A stretch of 64,000 nt of DNA from Propioniciclava soli. Lineage in GTDB: Bacteria; Actinomycetota; Actinomycetes; Propionibacteriales; Propionibacteriaceae. The DNA lies in contig NZ_JACYOT010000016.1 in assembly GCF_014858005.1 (NCBI RefSeq), positions 57,362 to 121,361 of the forward strand, read 5' to 3'. A model generated the notes under the pieces. It saw nothing but the letters and a program-made list of their open reading frames with translations, was not told the origin of the DNA and did not search any database. The stretch's first letter is position 1; each line of letters starts with the position of its first letter. Of the stretch, positions 7,788 through 16,022 are shown piece by piece. The position numbers and the translations under genes were made by a program.

Positions 7788-9168
7788 CGAAGGTCGAGAA
7801 CGAGTCCGCCGGCAGCGTCGGGGTGAAGAGTTCCCCGGCCAGGAGGAACGACATCGTCATCGGCTCGGCCATCTCGTTGGCCACCACCACGACGATCGAG
7901 CCGTCCGGGTTCTGGAAGGCGAGCTGGTTCTCGTGCCCGGTCCAGCTGAACGTCGGGATGCGCACGGCATCGGGCTGCAGGAAGTGCGCCACGTGCTTGA
8001 GCAGGTGGTACTCGTGGGTGAAGCGCGCCGTCCGCGCGTCCGGATCAACGACCACGAGCGAGTTCTGCGCCCAGCCCCACCGGCTGACACCACCCTCGAG
8101 GAGCGCCAGGTTCCAATAGGCGTACGACGTGACGCCGTGGCCGAAGAAGTGCTTCATCAACGACCAGGCGTGGCGGCAGAAGCGCCAGTCGTTGCGCCCG
8201 TCCCCGCACTCCTGCTCGGTCTGGTAGAGCTCCAGCTCGGGGTGGGCGTGGTGGACGGGGCCGATCGACCCCTTGCCCGCCCACTGGAACCCGACCCCGG
8301 CGATGTGGGCCCCGGCGTCCGGATCGGCCAGCACCTGCTCGACCTGCTCGTCGTGAGGCCGCTCCTGGGTGCCGAGAAACACGCGGACGCCGCGGCGCGC
8401 CATCTGCGGGCCCAGCTCGGCCACGAACGCGGCCAGCCCCGGCGGCGTCCACGTGCAGCTGGGGAACACCTGCGGGGAGTTGAACTCGTTCTGCGGCATC
8501 ACCATCTCGATCGCGATGCCCTCGGCGGCGTAGGCGTCGATGAAGGCGCCGAAGTAGCGGGCGTAGGCGTCCAGGTAGGGGGGCTCGAGCCGGAAGGTGT
8601 CGGTGCCCTCGAGGGCCACCTGCTCGGGCCGCAGGCCGTTCTCGGCGTTCTGGAACGGGCTGGGCTGGGCGCACGCGTAGTGGCCGTTGCGCTTCATCCA
8701 CACCGGCGGGCTCCAGGGCGACGCCCACAACCGCAGCTCGGGCTGGTGCCGCTGGGCCGCCCGGATGAACGGCACCAGGGTCTCCCGGTCGTGGTCGATG
8801 CTGAAGTGCTCCAGGGCGAAGTCGCCGTCCACCTCGTCGTAGGAGTACCAGTCGCGGGAGAAGTCGTTGGCGCCGACCGGCATGCGGCACAGGCTCAGAT
8901 TGAGCCCGGCACCGGGGGCGAAGAAGTCCGCGAGGATGGCCTCCCGGTCGTCATCGGGCAGCAGCGCCAAGGCGTCCCACCCGAGCTCGTTGAAGCACCC
9001 GCCGATGCCGTCGATCCGCTGCTGGGGGTGCTCCGGGTCGAGGAACACGTTCGGCATTCCCGTCACCGGGCCGAAGCCCACCGGATCCTGCTCCACCCAC
9101 GCGTCGTCCTGCGTGGTGGTCACCCACCGGATGGCGCGGCCACCCCCGGTCGCTGCTGTCTCACCCAT
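7771..9168 (-). CDS. Glycoside hydrolase family 30 (glucosylceramidase-like)
   Basis: 465 aa. (beta/alpha)8 retaining hydrolase of GH30: the acid/base Glu is in 'VMPQNEFNSPQ' near residue 227 and the nucleophile Glu in 'LYQTEQECGDG' near 318. The N-terminal 'QRIDGIGGCFNELGWDAL' and 'LWASPWSPPVWMK' are also family-typical. There is no signal peptide, so the enzyme is predicted cytoplasmic and probably acts on an imported beta-glucoside or beta-xyloside rather than a polymer. Start is ATG 9168 with AAGGAGG upstream, and a TAGGCT -10 box lies at 9208-9213. No sugar transporter is adjacent. Exact substrate not assignable. Confidence 0.87.
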   Translation of the reverse strand: MGETAATGGGRAIRWVTTTQDDAWVEQDPVGFGPVTGMPNVFLDPEHPQQRIDGIGGCFNELGWDALALLPDDDREAILADFFAPGAGLNLSLCRMPVGANDFSRDWYSYDEVDGDFALEHFSIDHDRETLVPFIRAAQRHQPELRLWASPWSPPVWMKRNGHYACAQPSPFQNAENGLRPEQVALEGTDTFRLEPPYLDAYARYFGAFIDAYAAEGIAIEMVMPQNEFNSPQVFPSCTWTPPGLAAFVAELGPQMARRGVRVFLGTQERPHDEQVEQVLADPDAGAHIAGVGFQWAGKGSIGPVHHAHPELELYQTEQECGDGRNDWRFCRHAWSLMKHFFGHGVTSYAYWNLALLEGGVSRWGWAQNSLVVVDPDARTARFTHEYHLLKHVAHFLQPDAVRIPTFSWTGHENQLAFQNPDGSIVVVVANEMAEPMTMSFLLAGELFTPTLPADSFSTFVIPAG

Positions 9169-9256
9169 CGTCGCACCCTCCTTGCGGGCTGCGGGCCCCG
9201 CGTCCCCAGCCTAGGACCCGGGGCCGGGCCGCGTGCCCCCGAAGCCAGGACGGGGC

Positions 9257-10756
9257 TCAGCGGTGGTAGCCGCTGATCGGCCCGATCCAGTCCTCGGGGT
9301 TGACGAACCCGCCGTTGACCGTGACGCAGAAGTGCAGGTGGGGTTTGGTGACCGACCCGGTGGCACCCATGTACCCGATCAGTTGCCCGCGGGCCACCCA
9401 CTGGCCGTTCGCGACGGCATAGCTGTTGAGGTGCAGGTAGCGCGTCGTCACGTCACCGAACTGGCCGTGGCGCAGGTAGAGGGAGTTCCCGCCCCCGGAC
9501 GTCCAGCTCCGGAGGTACACCTGACCGTCGGCGGCGGCCACCACGGGCTGGCCGGTGGTGTTGCCGAGGTCGACGCCGTTGTGGAGAGTCCACTTCTTGG
9601 TGATGGGGTGCAGCCGCATGCCGAACGGGCTCGTCGGGGAGCCGTTGGTGCCGGCCGGCTGCTGCATCCGGTGGGCGGGGGCCGGCGGTGGGGGCGGGGG
9701 CGGCGGCGGTTGCGGGATCGGCGCCAGCTGCCCCTGCGAGGCGGGCAGGCCGAGGCCCGCCAGCCCCTGCAGCCGGAACAGGAAGGCGGCCATTGCGTCG
9801 CGACGCACCGGGTCGTAGGGACGGAACGTGCCGTCGGGGTGGCCCGTCGACACCCCGGTGGACGCCAACCAGGCGATCTCGGCGCGGAACGGGTTGCTCG
9901 CCACGACGTCGCTGAACGCCTCGCTGGCACCGCCCCCCGGCGAGCCGGAGAGGCGGTGGAGGAACGCCGCCATCGCCTCGCGCTGCACGCTCGCGTCCGG
10001 GCGGAACCAGCGCTGGTGGTTCTCCACCCAGCCGCTCGTGATGCGGCGGTCGGCCAACCACTCGATCTCGTGGAAGAAGGGGTGGTGGCGCGGGACGTCG
10101 GCGAAGGTGGGCGTGCCCGGGGCCGTGTACGACGGCGCCCCGGCGAGGCGGTAGAGGAAGGCCGCGACGGCGCCACGGCTCACCTCCTCCAACGGGCGGT
10201 ACGTGCCGTCCGGCCAGCCGTTCGCGACCCCCACGGCGTGCAGCCACTCGATCTCGGTGAGGAAGGCATCACCGGCACGCACGTCCGCCAGCGGACGCGC
10301 GGTGCTCACCGGTGCCGTCGAGCGATGCAGCACGACGCCCGCATCCTGCGACCACGCGACCTGCAGGCGGACGAACCCGGCGCCGCACACACCTGCCTCA
10401 CACCGCACCGGCTGCGTCGCGGGCCCGGTGCGGGCCTCGCCGAGATCCGACGCCGCGGCGGCCACGGCGGCGGGCCCGGCGTCCGCCGCGGCCGTGAGGC
10501 CGTCGGCAGGCAGCGTGGGCTCCGGCGTCGGAGTGCTCGGCGTGGGCTCCGGCGTCGGAGTGCTCGGCGGCGTGGGCTCCTGCGTCGGCGTGCTCGGCGG
10601 TGTGGGAGTGCTCGCTGCCTCGGGGATCGCCGTGGCCGTCGGCGTCCCGGCCGGCACCGGCGTCGTGGCCAGGGCGAGCCCGCCCGGGCCCAGCAGGGGC
10701 GCCACCAGCGCCAGCGCGGCCACCACCACGGCCCTGTGGATCGTTCTCGGGGACAC
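9257..10756 (-). CDS. Secreted SLH-domain M23 (LytM) peptidoglycan endopeptidase
   Basis: 499 aa. Residues 1-30 form a signal peptide. Residues 35-85 are a Thr/Pro/Glu-rich linker coded by short DNA repeats (about 10515-10615). Three SLH-like modules follow at about 145-330 ('FADVPRHHPFFHEIEWL', 'FSDVVASNPFRAEIAWL', each with 'W.DGT/HPDGTFRP'-like ends and 'AAFLYRLAG'). A poly-proline hinge precedes the M23 peptidase at about 385-490, which has the zinc motifs 'HNGVDLG' (HxxxD) and 'HLHF' (HxH) intact. The protein should be exported, held at the wall through its SLH modules and cut peptide cross-links. No amidase or polymer gene is adjacent. A hairpin-like repeat lies in the upstream region at 10811-10835. 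Confidence 0.9.
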   Translation of the reverse strand: MSPRTIHRAVVVAALALVAPLLGPGGLALATTPVPAGTPTATAIPEAASTPTPPSTPTQEPTPPSTPTPEPTPSTPTPEPTLPADGLTAAADAGPAAVAAAASDLGEARTGPATQPVRCEAGVCGAGFVRLQVAWSQDAGVVLHRSTAPVSTARPLADVRAGDAFLTEIEWLHAVGVANGWPDGTYRPLEEVSRGAVAAFLYRLAGAPSYTAPGTPTFADVPRHHPFFHEIEWLADRRITSGWVENHQRWFRPDASVQREAMAAFLHRLSGSPGGGASEAFSDVVASNPFRAEIAWLASTGVSTGHPDGTFRPYDPVRRDAMAAFLFRLQGLAGLGLPASQGQLAPIPQPPPPPPPPPAPAHRMQQPAGTNGSPTSPFGMRLHPITKKWTLHNGVDLGNTTGQPVVAAADGQVYLRSWTSGGGNSLYLRHGQFGDVTTRYLHLNSYAVANGQWVARGQLIGYMGATGSVTKPHLHFCVTVNGGFVNPEDWIGPISGYHR

Positions 10757-10810
10757 CCGTCCTCCTCGCTCGTGGTGCGGCCCCGGCCGGCATCCCTGCC
10801 GCCCCGACCG

Positions 10811-10835
10811 CTGAGAACTCTTGGGGTTTTCTCAG
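10811..10835. repeat. 7-bp inverted repeat upstream of the SLH-M23 gene
   Basis: CTGAGAA at 10811-10817 and TTCTCAG at 10829-10835 are perfect inverted arms with an 11-nt loop. They lie about 60 bp before the peptidase start, in the divergent spacer shared with the TauE/SafE gene. The element could be a regulator site or a 5' leader hairpin. The stretch is less GC-rich than its surroundings. Confidence 0.45.
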
Positions 10836-10953
10836 TGTGCCGTACTGGAACGCCGGAAACCACTCAGCATCCGTCCCAGAATTTCGGTTTAACAGCGCGC
10901 ACCGCCACCGCGCGGCCGAGGCCAGCCGCCCCCGCCGTCGTGCCTAGCCGGGC

Positions 10954-10959
10954 TAGGGT
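10954..10959 (+). promoter_or_regulatory. -10 box TAGGGT for leaderless TauE/SafE gene
   Basis: TAGGGT ends 6 nt before the GTG at 10966, so transcription should begin at or next to the start codon. No clear -35 box or Shine-Dalgarno sequence is seen. Confidence 0.6.
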
Positions 10960-10965
10960 GGCCCG

Positions 10966-11724
10966 GTGATCGCCGAGGTGCTGGGGTACGGGTGGCCGAT
11001 GCTGGCGGCGATGGCCGCGGCGGCCGTGGTGATCGGCTTCTCCAAGACGTCGTTCGGAGGCATCGCCGGCATCTCGGTCGCGATCTTCGCCCTGGCGATG
11101 CCGGCGCGCGAGTCGACCGCCGCCGTCCTGGTGCTGCTGCTGGTCGGCGACGCCGTGGCGATCCTCCGGTATCGCACCGTCTCGTGGCGCCTCCTGCTGC
11201 GCCTGGTGCCGAGCGTCCTGCCGGGGCTGCTGCTGGGCGCCCTGTTCATGGCCTTCGTGAGCGACGGCGTCATGCGACGCACGATCGGGCTGCTGCTGCT
11301 GGCGATGGTGCTGCTCCAGCTGTGGCAGCGGCGGCGTCCCGCCGCGCCCGAGACGGAGGTCGGCGAGCCCCACCCCGCACGGACGATCGGCACCGGCGTC
11401 GCCGCCGGTTTCACCACCATGACCGCCAACGCCGCGGGGCCCGTCATGGCCCTGTACTTCCTGGCCGCCCGCATCGACAAGGTGCGCTTCATCGGCACCA
11501 ACGCCTGGTTCTTCGCCCTGATCAACCTGGCCAAGGTGCCGCTGACCGCGGCCCTGGGGCTGTTCACACCGGCCCACCTGCTGCTGGACCTGCTGCTGGT
11601 GCCGGCCGTCCTGCTCGGCTGCGCCCTCGGCATCGCGGTGATCCGGCGCGTCTCCCAGCGCCAGTTCGAGGTCGTCACCCTCATCGCATCGGCACTGTCG
11701 GCGGGTCTGTTGCTGCTGCGCTGA
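10966..11724 (+). CDS. TauE/SafE-family (TSUP) membrane permease
   Basis: 252 aa with about 7-8 hydrophobic helices. TSUP proteins are thought to export sulfite, sulfonates or organosulfur anions. The N-terminal 'AVVIGFSKTSFGGIAGIS' matches the repeat motif of the family (GxSKxxFGG), and the second half carries 'GVAAGFTTMTANAAGPVM', the duplicated counterpart. The start is GTG 10966, set by a -10 box 6 nt upstream. The last 44 bp overlap the convergent dprA gene. There is no neighbouring sulfur gene, so the substrate is unknown. Confidence 0.85.
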   Translation: MIAEVLGYGWPMLAAMAAAAVVIGFSKTSFGGIAGISVAIFALAMPARESTAAVLVLLLVGDAVAILRYRTVSWRLLLRLVPSVLPGLLLGALFMAFVSDGVMRRTIGLLLLAMVLLQLWQRRRPAAPETEVGEPHPARTIGTGVAAGFTTMTANAAGPVMALYFLAARIDKVRFIGTNAWFFALINLAKVPLTAALGLFTPAHLLLDLLLVPAVLLGCALGIAVIRRVSQRQFEVVTLIASALSAGLLLLR

Positions 11725-12880
11725 GGCGCACCGGCCGATCCTGCACCCGCCCGATCCGCCACCCGCCCTGGTCGCTCCTCTCGGCCAGGTCCTGCTCCGC
11801 GAGGTGGGCCAGCACGGCCAGGCACGCGGGCAGGGCCAGGCCGGACCGGAGCGCGACGTCGCCGGCATCGCGCCCGCCCCGGCTAGGCAGTGCCTCATAG
11901 ACGGCCCGCTCGGGGGCGTCCAGGTGGTCGAACAACCGATCCTGGGGCGGACGTCCGGGCGCGAGTTCGCCGAAGCGCCCCACCTGCTCACGGATGTCCT
12001 CGACCCGTTCGACCAGGACGGCCTCCCCACCCCGGATCAACCGGTGCGGCGTGGCCGAGGTCGCCGACCCGACCGGTCCGGGCACCGCCATCACCGGTCG
12101 ACCGCAGGCCGAGGCCCAGGTCACGGTGTTCCGCGCCCCGCTGCGCAGCGCCGCCTCGACGATCACGGTCCCGAGCGACAGGGCGGCGATGATGCGGTTC
12201 CGGGAGAGGAAGCGGCGCCGCGACGGCGTCTCACCGGGCGCGTTCTCCGACACCACCACGCCGGTGTGGGCGATGCGGCCGAGCAGCGCCTCGTGGGCCT
12301 TCGGGTAGGGGGTGTCGAGCCCGCCGGCCAGCACCGCGACCGTCGGCCCGTCCTCGGCCAGTGCGCCGCGGTGGGCGGCGGCGTCGATGCCGAAGGCGGC
12401 CCCGGAGACCACGGTGAGCGGCGTCCCGTGGGGCCGCCCGGCGGCGAGGTCGGCCGCCAGATCGCACGCGAGCCGCTCCCCGTACGCGGTCGAGGCCCGC
12501 GACCCGACCAGGGCCACGGACGAGCGCGTGAGCTCCGCCAGTGATCCCTGCCCGCACACCCACAGGCCGAGCGGCACGCCCCGGGATCCCTGGACCGGCT
12601 CGCAGTACTCCAGCGGCGCCAGCTGCTCGGGCCACTCGTCGTCGCCCGGAACCACGAACCGCAGGCCGTGCCGGTGCATGAGCATGTGCACGCCGCGGAG
12701 GTCGAGCGCCGCGGCCCGCCGCCGCCACGCCCCGTCCGGGCCCGGCCGCAGCAACTGCTCCCACACCGCCGGCGCCCCGAACTCGCGGAGCAGCGGTCCG
12801 ATCGCCGGGTCCCCCGGCTCCACCACGCAGGCCAGCCGCATCCGGGCGCCCCGCTCGTCGTCTTCGTCAAGCACAACCAC
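11681..12880 (-). CDS. dprA: DNA-processing protein DprA
   Basis: 399 aa from GTG 12880; ATG at 12841 (codon 14) is an alternative. DprA binds incoming single-stranded DNA and loads RecA during transformation. The Rossmann core is complete: 'SVALVGSRASTAYG' near residue 120, 'VVSGAAFGIDAAAHRGAL', 'VAVLAGGLDTPYPKAH', 'SENAPGE' and 'RNRIIAALS..TVIVEA' with 'RSGARNT'. A C-terminal winged-helix-like region (about 320-380) is present. It overlaps the yifB stop by 14 bp and ends 44 bp inside the convergent TauE/SafE gene. In actinobacteria dprA is often kept without a complete competence system, and none is visible here. Confidence 0.92.
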   Translation of the reverse strand: MVVLDEDDERGARMRLACVVEPGDPAIGPLLREFGAPAVWEQLLRPGPDGAWRRRAAALDLRGVHMLMHRHGLRFVVPGDDEWPEQLAPLEYCEPVQGSRGVPLGLWVCGQGSLAELTRSSVALVGSRASTAYGERLACDLAADLAAGRPHGTPLTVVSGAAFGIDAAAHRGALAEDGPTVAVLAGGLDTPYPKAHEALLGRIAHTGVVVSENAPGETPSRRRFLSRNRIIAALSLGTVIVEAALRSGARNTVTWASACGRPVMAVPGPVGSATSATPHRLIRGGEAVLVERVEDIREQVGRFGELAPGRPPQDRLFDHLDAPERAVYEALPSRGGRDAGDVALRSGLALPACLAVLAHLAEQDLAERSDQGGWRIGRVQDRPVRLSAAATDPPTVPMR

Positions 12881-14408
12881 TCACCTTCTCCAGGTCGGGC
12901 CCACCGCTGCGCATGGCCAACGCGGTGAGCAGATGGGCGCGGGCCGGACGGTCCGCACCCGCGAGATCGGCGACGGTCCAGGCGATCCGCATCACCTTGT
13001 CGACGCCCCGGGCGCTGAGCCGCCCCCGGGCGACCGCCTGGTCGACCAGCTCCACCCCCTCCGGCAACGGCAACTCACGGCGCAGCCAGGGCCCGGGGAC
13101 CGCAGCGTTCGTCGTCCACGGCAGCCCCGCCAACCGGGCCCGCTGCCGCTCGCGGGCGCCGAGGACGCGCGCCGCGACGGTCGCCGTGTCCTCCGCCGTG
13201 CCCCGGGAGGCGCGCAGGTAGGACTGCGTCATCGGCCGCAGGTGACAGGTGATGTCGACCCGGTCGAGGATCGGCCCGGACAGCCGGTCGCGGTAGCGCC
13301 GCACCGCCGTCGACGAACAGGTGCACTCCATGCCGCTCGTCTCCCGGTTGCCGCACGGGCAGGGGTTGGCGGCGAGCACCAGCTGGAAACGCGCCGGGTA
13401 GGTCGTCTGCGCCTGGGAGCGGATGAGCACGACCTGGCCCGACTCCAGCGGTGTCCGCAGGGCCTCCAGCGCCGCCGAGCTGAACTCAGGGGCCTCATCC
13501 AGGAACAGGATTCCGTGATGGGCCAGCGACACCGCGCCGGGCGAGGCGATGCGCGAGCCGCCGCCCACCAGGGCCGCCACGGTCGCCGTGTGATGGGGCG
13601 CCGCGAACGGGGCGCGCCGCACCAAGCCGTGCTCCAGGCCCAGCCCGCACACCGACCGCAGCGCGGAGACCTCCAGCGACTCGACCGGCCCGAGCTCGGG
13701 CAACAGCCCCGGCAACCGCTCGGCCAGCAGCGTCTTGCCCACCCCGGGCGGCCCGTGCAGGTGCAGGTGGTGCCCCCCGGCCGCCGCGACCTCGACCGCC
13801 CAGCGCGCCTCGAGTTGGCCGGCGACGTCCGCCAGGTCGAGCGCGGGCGCCGGATCGGCCGGGTCCGCCACCTCGGGAAGCCTGGGTGGGGGCGGCGCCC
13901 CCCGCAGCACCGCGACGAGCTCGGCGAGCGTCTCGACACCCACCACCTCCAGCCCCTCGACCAGCCGCGCCTCGGCCGCCTGCGCCGCCGGCACCACCGC
14001 GTGGTGACACCCCGCCCGCTGTGCGGCCAGCACCGACGGCAACACGCCGCGCACCGGACGCACCCGACCGTCGAGCGCCAGCTCTCCGAGCACGACGCAC
14101 CCGGCGAGGCGCTCGGGCGGCACCTCCCCCGCCGCGCACAAAACGCCCGCCGCGATGGCGAGGTCGTAGTGGCTGCCCGACTTCGGCAGCGTCGCCGGGG
14201 AGAGGTTGACCGTGACGAGCTGCGCCGGCCACGGCACACCGAGGTGGGCCATCGCCGCCCGACACCGGTCGCGCGCCTCGTTCAGCGCCGCGTCCGGCAG
14301 CCCGACGATCACCGTGCGCGGCAGCCCGTTGCCCAGGGCGACCTCCACCTCCACGAGCGTCGCCTCCAACCCCACGAGCCCCACCGACAACGCCAGCCCG
14401 AGCTTCAC
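12867..14408 (-). CDS. YifB/ComM-like Mg-chelatase-fold AAA+ ATPase
   Basis: 513 aa from the GTG at 14408, which overlaps the yraN stop (GTGA); longer readings run into yraN. The order is Lon-protease-like N-terminal domain ('VIVGLPDAALNEARDR' near residue 37, 'VNLSPATLPKSGSHYDL'), AAA+ core with Walker A 'GPPGVGKTLLAERLPG' near 218 and Walker B 'GILFLDEAPEFSS', four cysteines 'NPCPCGN..METCTC'-like near 350, and the C-terminal 'LSARGVDKVMRIAWT'. ComM proteins are hexameric helicases promoting branch migration during natural transformation. The yraN-yifB-dprA order is a conserved bacterial arrangement. Confidence 0.92.
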   Translation of the reverse strand: MKLGLALSVGLVGLEATLVEVEVALGNGLPRTVIVGLPDAALNEARDRCRAAMAHLGVPWPAQLVTVNLSPATLPKSGSHYDLAIAAGVLCAAGEVPPERLAGCVVLGELALDGRVRPVRGVLPSVLAAQRAGCHHAVVPAAQAAEARLVEGLEVVGVETLAELVAVLRGAPPPPRLPEVADPADPAPALDLADVAGQLEARWAVEVAAAGGHHLHLHGPPGVGKTLLAERLPGLLPELGPVESLEVSALRSVCGLGLEHGLVRRAPFAAPHHTATVAALVGGGSRIASPGAVSLAHHGILFLDEAPEFSSAALEALRTPLESGQVVLIRSQAQTTYPARFQLVLAANPCPCGNRETSGMECTCSSTAVRRYRDRLSGPILDRVDITCHLRPMTQSYLRASRGTAEDTATVAARVLGARERQRARLAGLPWTTNAAVPGPWLRRELPLPEGVELVDQAVARGRLSARGVDKVMRIAWTVADLAGADRPARAHLLTALAMRSGGPDLEKVSGCA

Positions 14409-14755
14409 CCGTCCACCCCGCTGACATGCTGGATCGACGCGGTGCCGTCGGGGTGCACCAGCACGCCGAAGGCGTCGACCCGGAGACCGCCCAGGCCGAC
14501 GCCCTGCGCCCGCGCCCACGCCGCGGCGAGCCGCCGGAGCCGCCGCGCCTTGGCCCATGTCACCGCCTCCAGCGGGCTGCCGTAGCCGAGACCCCGGCGC
14601 GTCTTCACCTCACACACCACGGCCACGCCGGCCGGGTCGGTCGCCACGAGGTCGATCTCTCCCTCGGCGCAGCGCCAGTTGCGGGCCAGCACGCACCAGC
14701 CGCGCCGTTCCAGATGGGCGGCCACCAGATCCTCACCGCGGCGCCCCACCGTCAT
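14405..14755 (-). CDS. YraN-family (UPF0102) predicted endonuclease-fold protein
   Basis: 116 aa from ATG 14755; GTG at 14770 is an alternative, and GGAGGG at about 14771-14778 fits neither perfectly. The family has a PD-(D/E)XK nuclease fold related to Holliday-junction resolvases: 'GRRGEDLVAAHLERRGW' at the N-terminus, 'AEGEIDLVATDP' with Glu and Asp, and 'VVCEVKTRRGLGYGSP' with the ExK pair. All active-site residues are present. The function in cells is not established. It opens the yraN-yifB-dprA group and overlaps yifB. Confidence 0.85.
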   Translation of the reverse strand: MTVGRRGEDLVAAHLERRGWCVLARNWRCAEGEIDLVATDPAGVAVVCEVKTRRGLGYGSPLEAVTWAKARRLRRLAAAWARAQGVGLGGLRVDAFGVLVHPDGTASIQHVSGVDG

Positions 14756-14845
14756 TCGTTCGTCCGTCACGCCCTCCACATTCGGCCGCCGGACCCCGAT
14801 CCGGTCACCGGACAGGACCTTGTGGAAAACTCCCGCCTCCCCGCT

Positions 14846-14851
14846 TAGGGT
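14846..14851 (+). promoter_or_regulatory. -10 box TAGGGT for leaderless hydrolase-like gene
   Basis: TAGGGT ends 7 nt before GTG 14859, which supports that start over the GTG at 14853. Confidence 0.55.
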
Positions 14852-14858
14852 TGTGGAC

Positions 14859-15884
14859 GTGGCCCGCCCCGACAAGACACGCCCGCGTCGCAGCCCGGCG
14901 GCAATCGGCGCCCTCACGCTGACGCTCGTCGTCACCCTCGTCGTGGGCGCCCTGGCGGTGGACGCGGCCGTCACCGCTGCGACGAGCCCGGAACGGCGCA
15001 CGACCGTGGTGGAGGCCAGCCCCGGCGTCCGCGACGCCGCGACGTACGACCCGCGCTTCGCCGTCGTCTTCCTCAACGGCCTGGGCCTGGACATCAGTGG
15101 CCGCCAGGCCCTGGCCCTGGCCCCGTCGGTCGGCCGGTACGGCCGGGTGCTGGCCCTCGAGTACGCCAGTGTGTTCGACCCCGACGAAGCCGCGGACGCC
15201 CTCCACGACATCCTCGCGCCCCCGGGTGACGGCCAAACCCCGGTGTACCTGGGCCTCGTGGCGTCCTCGATGGGCGACGTGCGCGGGCTGGAGGTCGTCG
15301 CGTCCCTGGAGCAGCGTCACCCCGACGTCCGTGTGGTCGGCTTCGTCGTCAACACCGGCCCCGGCCCTGGCAAGCGCACCCGCGTGCGCGGCGGCCGGAC
15401 GGTGCAGGCACTGCTGGACCAGTCGTGCTGGCTGGTCGCCCCCGGACGCGTCACCCTCGGCCTGCTCGAGGTGCTGAACCAGAATTCCCAGGGGCACGTG
15501 AACAGCACGCGTGACGTGGCGCAGGCCTACCGCTCGGGCACCTCCTACCGGGGCCGGGTCATCGTCAACCAGCTCTGCAGCCTGACGCGCGCCTCGGCGC
15601 TGGAGGAGCCGCCCCGCATGCCCTACTCCGTCTACCTCACCACCGGCGACCCGGCCGACGACGTGATGGTCGACACCGAGGGCGCCTACGCGGACTGGCG
15701 GGAGGTGTTGCCCGGCATGGAGCTCATCCGGGTTCCCGGGGCCACCCACGACAACCTGTCCTACCGACCCGACCTGTTCAACCCGCTGTTCGCCGACGTG
15801 ATTCTTCCGCGCCTACGCGCCGAGCAGGTGGCGCGCACGCCGCGAAGCCACCAACCCGGCCTCGGGGCGAACCGGCCCGTGTGA
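14859..15884 (+). CDS. Membrane-anchored or secreted protein, possible alpha/beta-hydrolase fold
   Basis: About 341 aa. A basic N-terminus and one hydrophobic helix ('LTLTLVVTLVVGALAVDAAV') suggest export or membrane anchoring. The globular part includes 'AVVFLNGLGLDISGRQAL', 'YLGLVASSMGDVRGLEV' (a small-residue turn resembling a nucleophile elbow, GLVASSMG) and 'IRVPGATHDNLSYRPDLF' near the C-terminus, where a catalytic His could lie. This looks like a divergent alpha/beta hydrolase, but the GxSxG motif is not canonical and the family was not recognised. The start is placed by the -10 box at 14846. It diverges from yraN. Confidence 0.7.
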   Translation: MARPDKTRPRRSPAAIGALTLTLVVTLVVGALAVDAAVTAATSPERRTTVVEASPGVRDAATYDPRFAVVFLNGLGLDISGRQALALAPSVGRYGRVLALEYASVFDPDEAADALHDILAPPGDGQTPVYLGLVASSMGDVRGLEVVASLEQRHPDVRVVGFVVNTGPGPGKRTRVRGGRTVQALLDQSCWLVAPGRVTLGLLEVLNQNSQGHVNSTRDVAQAYRSGTSYRGRVIVNQLCSLTRASALEEPPRMPYSVYLTTGDPADDVMVDTEGAYADWREVLPGMELIRVPGATHDNLSYRPDLFNPLFADVILPRLRAEQVARTPRSHQPGLGANRPV

Positions 15885-16022
15885 GCCGCCCCGGGCACGC
15901 CCCGCCGTGGAATACTGACCGGAGAACCAGACGAGCCACGCCCTCGGCCGTCACCCGCAGTTGACCCACGCGGGCCCGGCCTCGCCCGGCGTGGCGCCAG
16001 CGATGCGGCGAGGAGAACCCGA

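Noticed and set aside
10757..10965. c-di-AMP riboswitch before the SLH-M23 gene
   Set aside because: The spacer lacks the conserved core segments I would expect; only a short inverted repeat is seen.
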